This document shows positions 16,514-24,252 of a stretch of DNA of 42,851 bases, in pieces. Position numbers and translations under genes: made by a program. The stretch is from Pseudomonadota bacterium. GTDB taxonomy: Bacteria > Bdellovibrionota_C > UBA2361 > SZUA-149. Location: positions 1 to 42,851 of the forward strand of contig JAKPSH010000160.1 in assembly GCA_029555385.1 (NCBI GenBank). Reading direction: 5' to 3'. Under the pieces are notes generated by a model. It had not been told where the DNA came from. It did not search any database and saw only the letters and a program-made list of their open reading frames with translations. Every line of letters begins with the position of its first letter. Within the stretch, counting starts at the first letter, position 1.

Positions 16514-17299
16514 ATGCTTACCATTACTAATTTAAGACTTAAGATCGGCGAGATGCGGATCTTGAACGGAGTGAATTTTTCCGTCGCCCCTGGTGAAAAG
16601 TTGGGCATTATCGGGCCCAACGGCAGCGGAAAGACAACTCTTTTTAACTGCATCAGTGGTTTCAATATTGCCCAAACAGGGAAAATTGTTTTTCGCAACC
16701 GCGACATAACCCATCTTGCTCCCTCAAAAAGAGCGGGACTCGGCATCGGGCGGGTGTTCCAGAATTTCGGCATTTTTCGTGAAATGACGGTCATGGAGAA
16801 CATTCAGCTCGCACTGGAGGCAAATCATCGTTCCGTTATATTTCCGTGGAGCAAGCGCAACCGGCAGAACAAGGAAAAATCTTTGGAGTTTCTGGCCACC
16901 GTCGGTTTGGACAACCGTGCTGACGAAAAAGCAGGAAGTCTTTCCGGCGGACAGATGCGCCTTCTGGAAATTACCCGGGCGATAGCGTTCGGCGCGGAGC
17001 TTTTCCTTCTCGATGAACCTACAGCAGGCGTGTCGCCAAAAATGAAGGTCCAAATTGAGCATTCATTGAAAAAACTGCACGACCTCAACAAGACGGTCTT
17101 AATCATCGAGCATGACATTAACTTCATTCAGCAGCTTTGTGACAGGATTATTGTGCTCGATTTGGGCCGGGTTATGCTTGACGGAAGCTCAGAAGAAGTA
17201 CGTAATGATCCTCGCTTGCAGGAAATATATTTTGGCACGAACGGACACGGCGCGCCGGAGCACAGCGAAGGTCAACCGCGGATCGCGGCTGCCGTCTAA
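16514..17299 (+). CDS. livG: Branched-chain amino-acid-type ABC transporter ATPase (LivG-like)
   Basis: 261 residues from ATG 16514; the upstream TTG at 16469 falls within the predicted promoter. Walker A GPNGSGKTTL, Q-loop VFQNFGIF, signature LSGGQMRLLEITRA, Walker B LFLLDEPTAGVSP and switch IIEHDINF are all intact. Length and the EPTAG-V-x-P sequence match the LivG branch of the HAAT family, which imports leucine/isoleucine/valine, urea or short amides. The C-terminal tail (GHGAPEHSEGQ) is poorly conserved. livH follows after 6 bases. No LivF-type second ATPase is encoded next to it, so the transporter may run with a LivG homodimer or with a LivF encoded elsewhere. Confidence 0.9.
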   Translation: MLTITNLRLKIGEMRILNGVNFSVAPGEKLGIIGPNGSGKTTLFNCISGFNIAQTGKIVFRNRDITHLAPSKRAGLGIGRVFQNFGIFREMTVMENIQLALEANHRSVIFPWSKRNRQNKEKSLEFLATVGLDNRADEKAGSLSGGQMRLLEITRAIAFGAELFLLDEPTAGVSPKMKVQIEHSLKKLHDLNKTVLIIEHDINFIQQLCDRIIVLDLGRVMLDGSSEEVRNDPRLQEIYFGTNGHGAPEHSEGQPRIAAAV

Positions 17300-17305
17300 T
17301 CATTA

Positions 17306-18196
17306 ATGGAAATCCTCCCTCAGCTATTAGTCAACGCCATTATCGCGGGCAGCATTTATGCACTGGCCAGCTCCGGACTGTCTCTGACTTACGGCCTGCT
17401 GCGCATTCTCAATTTTGCCCATGGACATCTGATGATGGTCGGCGTTTACTTTTTTTATCTTCTCTCAGTGGAGTATCAATGGAGTTTGGCTGCTTCCGGA
17501 TTGGGAACAATTGTTTTTTCGATCCTGCTTGCTGCGGTCACGCTGCGTATTTTTGTACTGCCTTTTTCCAAATACAGTTTTATTCTCACGCTGGTGACAA
17601 CTCTGGCGCTTTCCAACATCATCGAGGCGCTTGTTTCTATTTGCTTCGGTGTTAATGTCAAATCCCTCTCTCCCGGAACCGCCGCAAAAAGTATAGAGAT
17701 CGGCAGCGTCTATATCACCCCGATTCAAATCATCATTATCGTCAGCGCGCTTACACTTCTGTCAGCAACCGCATTCATCATTCATCAAAGCTCTCTTGGA
17801 CGAAAAATCCGTGCGCTCTCTGCGGATGCTTTTGCGGCGCAAAGCGTGGGAATTCACGAATCACGTGTCTGTTTTCTGGTTTATACCTTGGCTGTAATTT
17901 ATGCAGCATTTGCCGGCATTCTCGTCGGATACGAAACAAATATGCAGCCGACAATGGGAACAACTTACACAATCAAAGCATTTGCCGCGATGGTCCTTGG
18001 AGGTTTGGGAAACCTCTGGGGCACAATTATCGGCAGCTATATTTTGGGGTTAGTGGAAAATCTGAGTATCGGTCTGGATTTCGGCGGTTACAGCATTCCG
18101 GCAGGATACAAAGACGCCTTCTCTTTCATGATTATCCTGCTCGTCCTGCTGTTCAGACCCCAGGGGCTCTTTACCAAGAAAAAAAGGGCGGCCTAG
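17306..18196 (+). CDS. livH: Branched-chain amino-acid-type ABC permease (LivH-like)
   Basis: 296 residues with about eight hydrophobic segments. It begins LLVNAIIAGSIYALASSGLS, the classic LivH N-terminus, followed by YGLLRILNFAHGHLMMVG. The EAA-like coupling region is GRKIRALSADAFAAQSVGIH, and the C-terminal AFAAMVLGGLGNLWGTIIG is another family hallmark. With LivM it forms the inner-membrane channel. The gene lies 6 bases after livG and 2 bases before livM, so it is one operon. Substrate cannot be read from sequence; urea (UrtB) or amide transport are alternatives to branched-chain amino acids. Confidence 0.92.
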   Translation: MEILPQLLVNAIIAGSIYALASSGLSLTYGLLRILNFAHGHLMMVGVYFFYLLSVEYQWSLAASGLGTIVFSILLAAVTLRIFVLPFSKYSFILTLVTTLALSNIIEALVSICFGVNVKSLSPGTAAKSIEIGSVYITPIQIIIIVSALTLLSATAFIIHQSSLGRKIRALSADAFAAQSVGIHESRVCFLVYTLAVIYAAFAGILVGYETNMQPTMGTTYTIKAFAAMVLGGLGNLWGTIIGSYILGLVENLSIGLDFGGYSIPAGYKDAFSFMIILLVLLFRPQGLFTKKKRAA

Positions 18197-18198
18197 AT

Positions 18199-19068
18199 AT
18201 GGACTATTTGATCCATTTGGCGATCCTAGTCGGCATCTATCTCATACTCGCCCAGAGTTTTAACATTGTTTTCGGCTTAGGGCGGATGTTTAATCTCGCG
18301 CACATTGCCGTATACGCCATCGGCGCATACACGACAGCACTGCTTTCGACCAATTTGCAGATGAGCTTCTGGATCTGTATACCCGCCAGCATGATCATCT
18401 CCGCCCTTTTTGCCCTGCTTATTGGAGCAATTTCCTTCAAGCTCGATCATGACTATTTCGCAATCGGCTCGCTGGCCTTCAGTTCCGTTGTCACAGCCGT
18501 ACTGATTAACTGGAAGAGCCTAACTCGCGGAGTATTGGGCATTACCGGCATTCCTCGCCCGGAAGTTCTTGGCATCGACTTCTCCGACAACACCAATTTC
18601 TTGTTTCTGCTTTCAATCTTTGTTGCGGCGGTGCTGATTTCGGTGGGTATTATCTTTAAAATTACATTCGCCCGCTGTCTTCGCGCGCAGGCTGAGCATA
18701 GTCATGCCGCAAGATCGCTTGGTGTGAATCTCGTCCGTCTGCGCACTAACGCTTTCATTATTTCTTCGGCTTATGCCGGGTTGGCCGGGGCCTTTTTCTC
18801 ATATTACATAAATTACATCGATCCCTCATCCTTCGGCCTCCACGAAATGGTCTTCGTGCTTAGTATTGTAATTATCGGCAAGCCAGGCTCATTTTGGGGT
18901 GTTACTGCGGCAACTTTTTTCCTGGTCCTTCTTCCCGAACCGCTTCGCTTTTTGTCGATCAGTCCCTCGATTCTCGGCCCGATGCGCCAGTTGCTGTATT
19001 CGCTGATTCTGTTCGGCGTTGTTTTTTGGAAAAGAAAGACCCTCTTTCCGGTAGAACGAAGCGTTTAA
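18199..19068 (+). CDS. livM: Branched-chain amino-acid-type ABC permease (LivM-like)
   Basis: 289 residues, short for LivM but with all core segments. QSFNIVFGLGRMFNLAHIAV matches the family's N-terminal signature, and YFAIGSLAFSSVV and TRGVLGITGIPRPE are typical of LivM. The coupling loop is CLRAQAEHSHAARSLGVNL and the C-terminal FVLSIVIIGKPGSFWGV is the conserved G-x-GS-x-WG segment. It is the last gene of livGHM. Its TAA is directly followed by the stop codon of livK on the opposite strand, with no base between them. Confidence 0.92.
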   Translation: MDYLIHLAILVGIYLILAQSFNIVFGLGRMFNLAHIAVYAIGAYTTALLSTNLQMSFWICIPASMIISALFALLIGAISFKLDHDYFAIGSLAFSSVVTAVLINWKSLTRGVLGITGIPRPEVLGIDFSDNTNFLFLLSIFVAAVLISVGIIFKITFARCLRAQAEHSHAARSLGVNLVRLRTNAFIISSAYAGLAGAFFSYYINYIDPSSFGLHEMVFVLSIVIIGKPGSFWGVTAATFFLVLLPEPLRFLSISPSILGPMRQLLYSLILFGVVFWKRKTLFPVERSV

Positions 19069-20181
19069 TTAACGCACGTCTTTGAAACCATCCTCCGTCA
19101 CCATGCGCACCCCAGCCGGCAGCGTAAACCGGTTGTCACCGGAAGCGGAGTAAGTTCCAGCGGCTCCCGGAAAATTCTTTACTGACGAAAGGAAACGGGC
19201 AATCTGATCAGCCTCCGCACTGTTGTTTTTCTTAAACGCTTCAACCAAGAGACTGACAGCATCGTAACCGTTTGCCGCGGCAAAAGCGGAATTTTCCTGA
19301 TACTCGGCAAAATAGCGCTTTTCAAAGGCGGGAGCAGAGGCCGCCGTAACATACCACTGTCCGTTCAGCGCCCCTTCGGCTGCTCTTACTTCGTTATCAT
19401 CCTCAAAAAGTTCAATGCCGATTAAGTCTGCGCCAAATCCGCTCTGGCGCGCTTGTTTTGCGAACGAAGCAATTGAACCTGGAAGAAGAAACAACACGGC
19501 TCCATCAACCATGCGGGAGCGAGCTTTGACGATAAATGTCCGATAGTCTGTCTCATTGGCCATGAAACGCTCGTCCAAGTGTATTTTATCTTGCATGCCG
19601 GCTTTCTTTATCTCTTCGAGCACGGCGTTATAGATTGAGATCATCCCTTCCTGTTCCGCCCCAACAAGAGCCAGTTTCTGATATTTCCGCCGGGCGATTT
19701 CCTGCACCAGCTTCTCAGCTTCCGCTTCGGGAGTAACCCAGTTTAGAAAACAATACTTGCGTCCTTTTACGACGTTTATATTCGAGGCGCCGATCGCCAT
19801 CAAAATAATTCCCTTCTGCTCCGCAAGCGGCGCCACAGCCATGCCCGAGCCTGAACCGAGCACCGTAATGGCATGCGCCTGGTCGACATTCACGAGTTTC
19901 TGGAATGCTGATACAGTCCCTTTAGCAGCCCAGGCATCATCTTCAAAAATCACGCGCACTTTGCCTCGTATTTCAGGAGCCAGGTCTTTGTGCGCCAATT
20001 CCATCGCCCGTTTCACGCGCTGACCAAACGTGGCTCCCGCTCCGCTTAACGGCAGGATAGCGCCGATGCGGAGTTCGGCATCTTCATTAGTTTGCGCGGC
20101 CACTTTGGCGATGTCCGGACGAAACAACACGGCCAACAACACAAAGAAAAGAATGACAGCGCGGCAAGTTATTGTGCTCAT
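19069..20181 (-). CDS. livK: Periplasmic binding protein of Liv/HAAT-type transporter (LivK-like)
   Basis: 370 residues. The signal sequence is VILFFVLLAVLFRPDIAKVAAQ. The mature part starts LRIGAILPLSGAGATFGQRV, the hallmark of type I periplasmic ligand-binding proteins, followed by VIFEDDAWAAKGTVSAFQKL and later FAAANGYDAVSLLVEAFKK. It should capture the ligand for LivHM. It is encoded convergently to livGHM rather than in the operon, so it has its own promoter in the 20182-20419 region shared with amt. Ligand unknown; neighbouring agmatine and ammonium genes suggest a nitrogen compound (inference). Confidence 0.88.
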   Translation of the reverse strand: MSTITCRAVILFFVLLAVLFRPDIAKVAAQTNEDAELRIGAILPLSGAGATFGQRVKRAMELAHKDLAPEIRGKVRVIFEDDAWAAKGTVSAFQKLVNVDQAHAITVLGSGSGMAVAPLAEQKGIILMAIGASNINVVKGRKYCFLNWVTPEAEAEKLVQEIARRKYQKLALVGAEQEGMISIYNAVLEEIKKAGMQDKIHLDERFMANETDYRTFIVKARSRMVDGAVLFLLPGSIASFAKQARQSGFGADLIGIELFEDDNEVRAAEGALNGQWYVTAASAPAFEKRYFAEYQENSAFAAANGYDAVSLLVEAFKKNNSAEADQIARFLSSVKNFPGAAGTYSASGDNRFTLPAGVRMVTEDGFKDVR

Positions 20182-20201
20182 GATTTTCTCGCTGCAAAAA
20201 C

Positions 20202-20219
20202 ACTCTGACGGGAGTGTCT
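20202..20219. promoter_or_regulatory. Short perfect hairpin in the livK-amt divergent region
   Basis: ACACTC and GAGTGT arms with a 6-base spacer, about 20 bases upstream of the livK start codon. It could be an operator half-site pair or part of the livK leader RNA. No regulator can be named. Confidence 0.3.
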
Positions 20220-20232
20220 ATCGGAAACTGAT

Positions 20233-20261
20233 TTGACTTAAGACACTTAATCAGTTACATT
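20233..20261 (+). promoter_or_regulatory. Predicted sigma70-type promoter for amt-glnK
   Basis: TTGACT (20233-20238), a 17-base spacer and TACATT (20256-20261) on the strand of amt. The start codon of amt is about 150 bases further on, leaving a leader of that length. No GG-N10-GC sigma54 element was found by eye. Confidence 0.4.
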
Positions 20262-20419
20262 AAGATCTACCTACCATAGCATCCATAATCGCGCACCTTT
20301 TTGTATGGGCGCGGATACCGAAGAAAATAGTTAGCAGACAGAACGGCTGAAAATTCCGTTTGTCTTATTTTATTCAATTTATCGACCCTTGGTTAGCCAA
20401 GACAGAGGAGATCTGTACT

Positions 20420-21655
20420 ATGAATGAAGCCGCAGCCGTCTCAGCAGGAGATACCGCGTGGGTACTAATATCGACAGCGCTGGTCATGATGATGACTCCC
20501 GCACTCGCCTTCTTCTACGGCGGGATGGTGCGCAAGAAAAACGTATTATCGACTTTGAATTTGAGCTTTATCACGATTGGTCTAATCAGCATCCAGTGGG
20601 TGCTGATCGGATACACTCTGGCTTTTGGACCAAGCATCCATGGCATTATTGGCGGTTTTTCGTTTCTCGGGCTGAATAACGTCAGCGGTGACCCAAACGC
20701 TGATTACGCAGCAACGATCCCCCATCTCGCTTTTGCAGCCTATCAAATGATGTTCGCCGTAATTACCCCGGCGTTAATTACCGGAACATTTGTGGAGAGA
20801 ATCCGTTTCAGTGCATTCCTTATCTTTACACTGCTCTGGGCAACTATTGTTTATGATCCGGTTGCGCACTGGGTGTGGGGAGTCGGCGGTTTGCTGCGCA
20901 GCATGGGAGCACTTGATTTCGCTGGGGGGACCGTGGTGCATATCACGGCAGGATTCTCTGCTCTGGCCTTTGCGCTGGTAATCAGCAAGAGACGGGGTTT
21001 TGGCAGCGCACCAATGGAACCATCAAATATCCCTTTCACCGTGCTTGGCGCCGGGCTGCTATGGATGGGCTGGTTCGGTTTTAACGGCGGCAGTGCACTT
21101 GCAGCTAACGCACTTGCCGTTAACGCACTGGTGGCAACCAATACCGCAGCAGCCGCAACAGCAGTCGTATGGATGTTCCTTAGCTGGTACGAAGATCACC
21201 GCCCCAGCATTCTGGGTATTGTTACAGGTGCTGTGGTAGGACTGGTTGCAATAACACCTGCTGCCGGATTTGTCACGCCTCTTGCTGCTCTGCTCATTGG
21301 CGTAATCGCTGCACCAATCAGCTTTTACGCAATCCGGCTCCGCCAGAAGCTGAATCTCGACGAGTCGCTTGACGTTTGGGCCTGTCACGGTATGGGCGGA
21401 ACTTGGGGGGCTTTGGCTACAGGGCTTTTTGCAACAAAGACTGTAAATGCAGCCGGAGCAGACGGACTTTTTTACGGAAATCCCGGTCAGTTCTTGGTGC
21501 AACTCGCCGCCGTGGCGATTGCCGTCGTATTCTCCTTTGTCGTTACGTTCATCATCGCAAAAATTTTGCAGGCCACTATCGGACTGAGTGTCGGCGACAA
21601 CGCAGAGGAAGTCGGACTTGATATCAGCGAGCATGGAGAAAGAGCCTACGCCTGA
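20420..21655 (+). CDS. amtB: Ammonium transporter (Amt/MEP/Rh family)
   Basis: 411 residues with about eleven membrane segments. Family signatures are present: ALAFFYGGMVRKKNVLSTL in the first helices, YDPVAHWVWG (pore Trp region), DFAGGTVVHITAGFSALA (first pore His), WFGFNGGSALAAN, and WACHGMGGTWGALATGLFA (second pore His). It conducts ammonia/ammonium across the inner membrane. ATG 20420 has GAGGAG about nine bases ahead; the in-frame TTG at 20360 would add an unlikely leader. The PII gene follows after about 40 bases, the usual amtB-glnK pairing in which PII plugs the channel when nitrogen is plentiful. Confidence 0.96.
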   Translation: MNEAAAVSAGDTAWVLISTALVMMMTPALAFFYGGMVRKKNVLSTLNLSFITIGLISIQWVLIGYTLAFGPSIHGIIGGFSFLGLNNVSGDPNADYAATIPHLAFAAYQMMFAVITPALITGTFVERIRFSAFLIFTLLWATIVYDPVAHWVWGVGGLLRSMGALDFAGGTVVHITAGFSALAFALVISKRRGFGSAPMEPSNIPFTVLGAGLLWMGWFGFNGGSALAANALAVNALVATNTAAAATAVVWMFLSWYEDHRPSILGIVTGAVVGLVAITPAAGFVTPLAALLIGVIAAPISFYAIRLRQKLNLDESLDVWACHGMGGTWGALATGLFATKTVNAAGADGLFYGNPGQFLVQLAAVAIAVVFSFVVTFIIAKILQATIGLSVGDNAEEVGLDISEHGERAYA

Positions 21656-21696
21656 GAAATATCATCAACTGAGAGATTCCGATGAGGAGACGCAAG

Positions 21697-22083
21697 ATGA
21701 CGAAAAAAATTGAAGCAATTATTCGAGAAGAAAGAATCAACGATGTCAAAGACGCATTGCGCGAAATTGGCATTGTCGGCATGAACGTCACAGAATGCCG
21801 GGGCCATGGCCGTCAGGGAGGAATAACGCTGGCTGGAAGAAGCGGCACTTATCAGATAGATATGCTGCCGCGCCTGCAGGTTAATATCATTCTCAGTGAT
21901 CATAATGTGGAGAAAACAGTGGAGACTATCTGTCGCGCGGCAAAAAGCGGCGCCCCGGGGGATGGCATGATCTTTATCTACCCCGTCGAAGATGTAATCC
22001 GCATCAGGACTGGAGAGCACGGGCGTGAAGCGCTGATGTACGAAAACGACATCGACGCACGGCGATCGGGAAGCAAGAAATAA
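21697..22083 (+). CDS. glnK: Nitrogen regulatory PII protein (GlnK/GlnB)
   Basis: 128 residues. The N-terminus KKIEAIIREERINDVKDAL and the mid-segment NVTECRGHGRQGG match PII. The T-loop keeps the Tyr that is uridylylated in enterobacteria (GTYQIDMLPRL), while the Tyr at position 46 is Gly. The C-terminal signature GDGMIFIYPVEDVIRIRTGE is intact. It senses 2-oxoglutarate and ATP/ADP and gates the adjacent Amt. ATG 21697 follows GAGGAG by 7 bases, so the upstream ATG at 21682 is not needed. The C-terminus (about 15 residues past the usual end) is an extra polar tail. Uridylylation cannot be confirmed because GlnD is not in the window. Confidence 0.94.
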   Translation: MTKKIEAIIREERINDVKDALREIGIVGMNVTECRGHGRQGGITLAGRSGTYQIDMLPRLQVNIILSDHNVEKTVETICRAAKSGAPGDGMIFIYPVEDVIRIRTGEHGREALMYENDIDARRSGSKK

Positions 22084-22154
22084 AAATGACGGTGCAGCGA
22101 TGAAAGGCAGCAGCACGCCGGCTCTGGTTCGACTCCGGTATAGAGGCCGCCAGC

Positions 22155-22272
22155 CCGGTGCAAGGATGCACCGGCAGTTTTCAAGCACATTAAGTGCTTG
22201 AAAACTGGAGCGTCGCGAAGTCGAAGATTTCGCTTGACGCAACTGAAAAAGTCCCTCCGTGGACTTTTTCAG
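22155..22272 (+). repeat. Array of four consecutive hairpins behind glnK
   Basis: Four perfect or near-perfect stem-loops are packed with 0-3 bases between them: 22155-22174 (8 bp), 22175-22207 (14 bp, loop ATTAA), 22210-22240 (gcgtc and gcgaa arms, about 10 bp with a two-base bulge) and 22243-22272 (12 bp with an A5/T5 run). The last resembles an intrinsic terminator and probably ends amt-glnK transcription. The others are more structure than a terminator needs. Confidence 0.7.
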
Positions 22273-22530
22273 CAACCTTCCTGAAATGAGCGAATAAATA
22301 TTGCCTTGGCTGTGCGCTCCATAGGCTTCGCCCAGAGCGATGCTGCCGGGTGCTGAAGGCGTGTGTTTTTTATACCCGGCACAACCCCTTGCCTCCCTTC
22401 GCTGTCGCCCCGCCCAGTGGCCCAGACCAATGGCTGCGAGTCAACGCGCAGGCGATGATGCGCAGCGGTCATCTTTTCTCCTCATCCCGAGCGCAGAGGT
22501 TTAGCGCTATTGCATCGTCTGTATTTTAAC

Positions 22531-22790
22531 CGTCATCCCGAGCCCACCGGTTGTTCCTCAAGGCAGCAGTTACCGCGCGAGGGATCTCAAAGTTCCTCAG
22601 TGCAGGGTCAATCCTGGGTGGAGACGCAATTGATGGCACAGCAGCGATAAGAATCAGTTAATTATTAATTTCGCCTGGCTCTGCCTTCGTGTTCGTCCGC
22701 AGCGGAGGCACACCTTGCTCTGTTCAGGCATGAGATCCCTCGCGCAATAAACCCTGCCTTTAGGCATGGCTCCTGCGCTCGGAATGACCG
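22531..22790. mobile_element. MITE-like element with about 60-bp terminal inverted repeats
   Basis: The left arm 22531-22589 (starting CGTCATCCCGAGC, ending GCGCGAGGGATCTCA) recurs as its inverted complement at 22731-22790, with the outer and inner ends best conserved. The core of about 140 bases codes for nothing visible. A 9-base direct repeat TATTTTAAC lies at 22522-22530 and 22794-22802, abutting the left end and three bases off the right end, like a target-site duplication. A further half-copy of the terminal motif is at 22482. No transposase is present, so it would be non-autonomous. Confidence 0.6.
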
Positions 22791-22809
22791 TTTTATTTTA
22801 ACCCGGCTT

Positions 22810-22885
22810 TCACCCGGAGAATGCCAAAAAGATGCACCATTCAACGGCTTTCAGGCGGAATTCCGGCTGCGGTTAATATATTCGC
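22810..22885 (+). repeat. Dispersed repeat copy, partner of 225-304
   Basis: About 76 bases align without a gap to about 225-304 with roughly 80% identity by hand. The best-kept core is ATGCCAAAAA...ATGC.CCATTCAACG and the distal TATTCGCT. Both copies lie beside the 3' end of a minus-strand gene. Confidence 0.65.
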
Positions 22886-22896
22886 TAATTTTAGAG

Positions 22897-23562
22897 CTAA
22901 TAAACCAGCTTGGCGTCAAAATGCAGATAAGGATAAACATCACGCAGGACAAACCATCCGAGCACGGCAACCGCACCGTATGCGGCAATAGTCTTGCCCC
23001 ACGTCGCTCCGAACAACTTTAGTGCCGGCGGCTGCTTCTTTGTCTGCCCCGATGCTTTGCCGATCAGGTCGAAGTTGGAGTAGGCATCAAGGAGAAGGTG
23101 AGAGAGAAATCCGAGCAGTGCGGCAAAGAATAAATATGCCCGCTGCCCCTTGGGCAGGTCATAAAAGACAAGGTAAACAATTTCTGCCGTGATAATTGCA
23201 GCCGGGATACTATGCACGATCCCCCGGCGCACAGTGCATGTTTGCAAGAAACGCACAACAAAAACGCGTGAAATAAGGTACGCACAGACTACAACAAGAG
23301 CCATCCGGGCGACTCCGCCTGATTGCAGCGAAGGGAAACTCTGCAGGATTAAAAGAGGCAGAACGGCCGCTAAAAGTCCAGCGAACTCTTTCGCCGCCCC
23401 ATCCTGTCCGCCATCGACGTTAGGCAGCAGGCCGGCAATAACGACTACCACGGAAGCGAGCAGTAAAGCTTCCGGGGATAACGCAAGGAAAAAAAACCCA
23501 AAAATGGCATATAAAATTGCCAAAAAAAAGGAAAACGACATGTGGCTTTGTTGCGCTGCCAT
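22897..23562 (-). CDS. YdjM-like membrane-bound metal-dependent hydrolase
   Basis: 221 residues with five to six hydrophobic segments. LLPNVDGG, RRGIVHSIPAAII and LLGFLSHLLLDAYSNFDL are the D, R-G-x-x-H-S and H-x-x-x-D motifs of the YdjM/LexA-regulated inner-membrane hydrolase family (DUF457, PF04307). The conserved His and Asp residues probably bind metal. Substrate is unknown for most of the family. No clear ribosome site precedes ATG 23562; ATG 23541 is an alternative. Its 3' end lies in a dispersed repeat. Confidence 0.8.
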   Translation of the reverse strand: MAAQQSHMSFSFFLAILYAIFGFFFLALSPEALLLASVVVVIAGLLPNVDGGQDGAAKEFAGLLAAVLPLLILQSFPSLQSGGVARMALVVVCAYLISRVFVVRFLQTCTVRRGIVHSIPAAIITAEIVYLVFYDLPKGQRAYLFFAALLGFLSHLLLDAYSNFDLIGKASGQTKKQPPALKLFGATWGKTIAAYGAVAVLGWFVLRDVYPYLHFDAKLVY

Positions 23563-23592
23563 AGGATACAGTCAAATTGTCAGCACTCTTTG

Positions 23593-23619
23593 ATGCTTAA
23601 ATTAGCAATCGTTAAGCAT
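23593..23619. promoter_or_regulatory. Palindrome between divergent genes
   Basis: ATGCTTAA (23593-23600) and TTAAGCAT (23612-23619) are exact inverted complements separated by 11 bases. They sit between the hydrolase (minus) and lipoprotein (plus) genes, where an operator would be expected. Confidence 0.35.
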
Positions 23620-23710
23620 TTGTAAAAGAATAAATTTTGCATCACTCTCACCCCCTGTATTAAAACCGGTATTTGTGGTTGATAATGTTTAGTTCTCCTG
23701 GGGAGTAACG

Positions 23711-24223
23711 ATGAATAACACCACTCGAATCTGCAGATCAGCCTCGACGGCATTATTAATCTTTGCAGCAAGCGCCTTGTCTTCATGTTCGGCAGTAGAC
23801 TGGGTTTCTTCGCTGTTTTCCAGAGAGCATAAAACCCAAGAAGCGCCCGATGAGCAGCCTGCCGCAGCCGGACAGGGAGTATCAGGCGGGCAAGATTCAA
23901 TGCCGGCGGCAGAACCAGGCAGCACCGCAGCGCAAACCCCGAATGACACTGTGCCAGCGCAGCCATCGGTAGAACTTCTGTGGCAGGTTCCGGGAGAAGC
24001 CGTAGAAAAGTATTATATCTTTTACGGTTCTGATGCGCAGAACTTAGCTCAACGAGCTGAAGTGCCGGTCTCTCAACTCGAGAAGATCGACCACCCTGTG
24101 CATGGGCCGCTCTACCGCTACGTGCTGACTGGAATCGGCGGTGGTGTGCGAGTTTTTTTCTCGATCCAGGCGGAAAATCAATACGGACTCTCGCCAAAAA
24201 GTCCACCCCAGGAGATACGCTGA
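23711..24223 (+). CDS. Lipoprotein with a fibronectin type III-like domain
   Basis: 170 residues. The signal ends in lipobox LSSC (residues near 26; segment LLIFAASALSSCSAVDW). A low-complexity linker rich in A, P, Q and G spans about residues 40-85. The C-terminal 85 residues (VELLWQVPGEAVEKYYIFYG, and later FSIQAENQYGLSPKSPPQE) have the W...Y-x-I/V-Y and A-x-N-x-x-G pattern of FnIII domains. It is likely anchored in an envelope membrane and exposes a beta-sandwich for binding. GGGGAG lies 5 bases before ATG 23711. Unknown partner. Confidence 0.72.
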   Translation: MNNTTRICRSASTALLIFAASALSSCSAVDWVSSLFSREHKTQEAPDEQPAAAGQGVSGGQDSMPAAEPGSTAAQTPNDTVPAQPSVELLWQVPGEAVEKYYIFYGSDAQNLAQRAEVPVSQLEKIDHPVHGPLYRYVLTGIGGGVRVFFSIQAENQYGLSPKSPPQEIR

Positions 24224-24252
24224 GCATTTCCGCGTAAAGATTGAGCAGACAG

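Larger units (their letters stand above)
22084..22896. other. Gene-free island of hairpins, inverted repeats and shared repeat modules
   Basis: 813 bases with no plausible gene. It contains, in order, an imperfect hairpin near 22118-22149, four tight hairpins (22155-22272), modules at 22366-22393 and 22427-22470 that recur rearranged at 1-63, an inverted-repeat element (22531-22790), and a module at 22810-22885 that recurs at 225-304. The last runs into the 3' end of the hydrolase gene. It looks like a landing area for dispersed non-coding elements. Confidence 0.7.

Noticed and set aside
22118..22149. GGTTCGACTCCGG resembles a tRNA/tmRNA T-arm, followed by a GCCA end
   Set aside because: No acceptor, D or anticodon stem can be paired upstream, and no tmRNA tag sequence is present; it is treated as one more imperfect hairpin.
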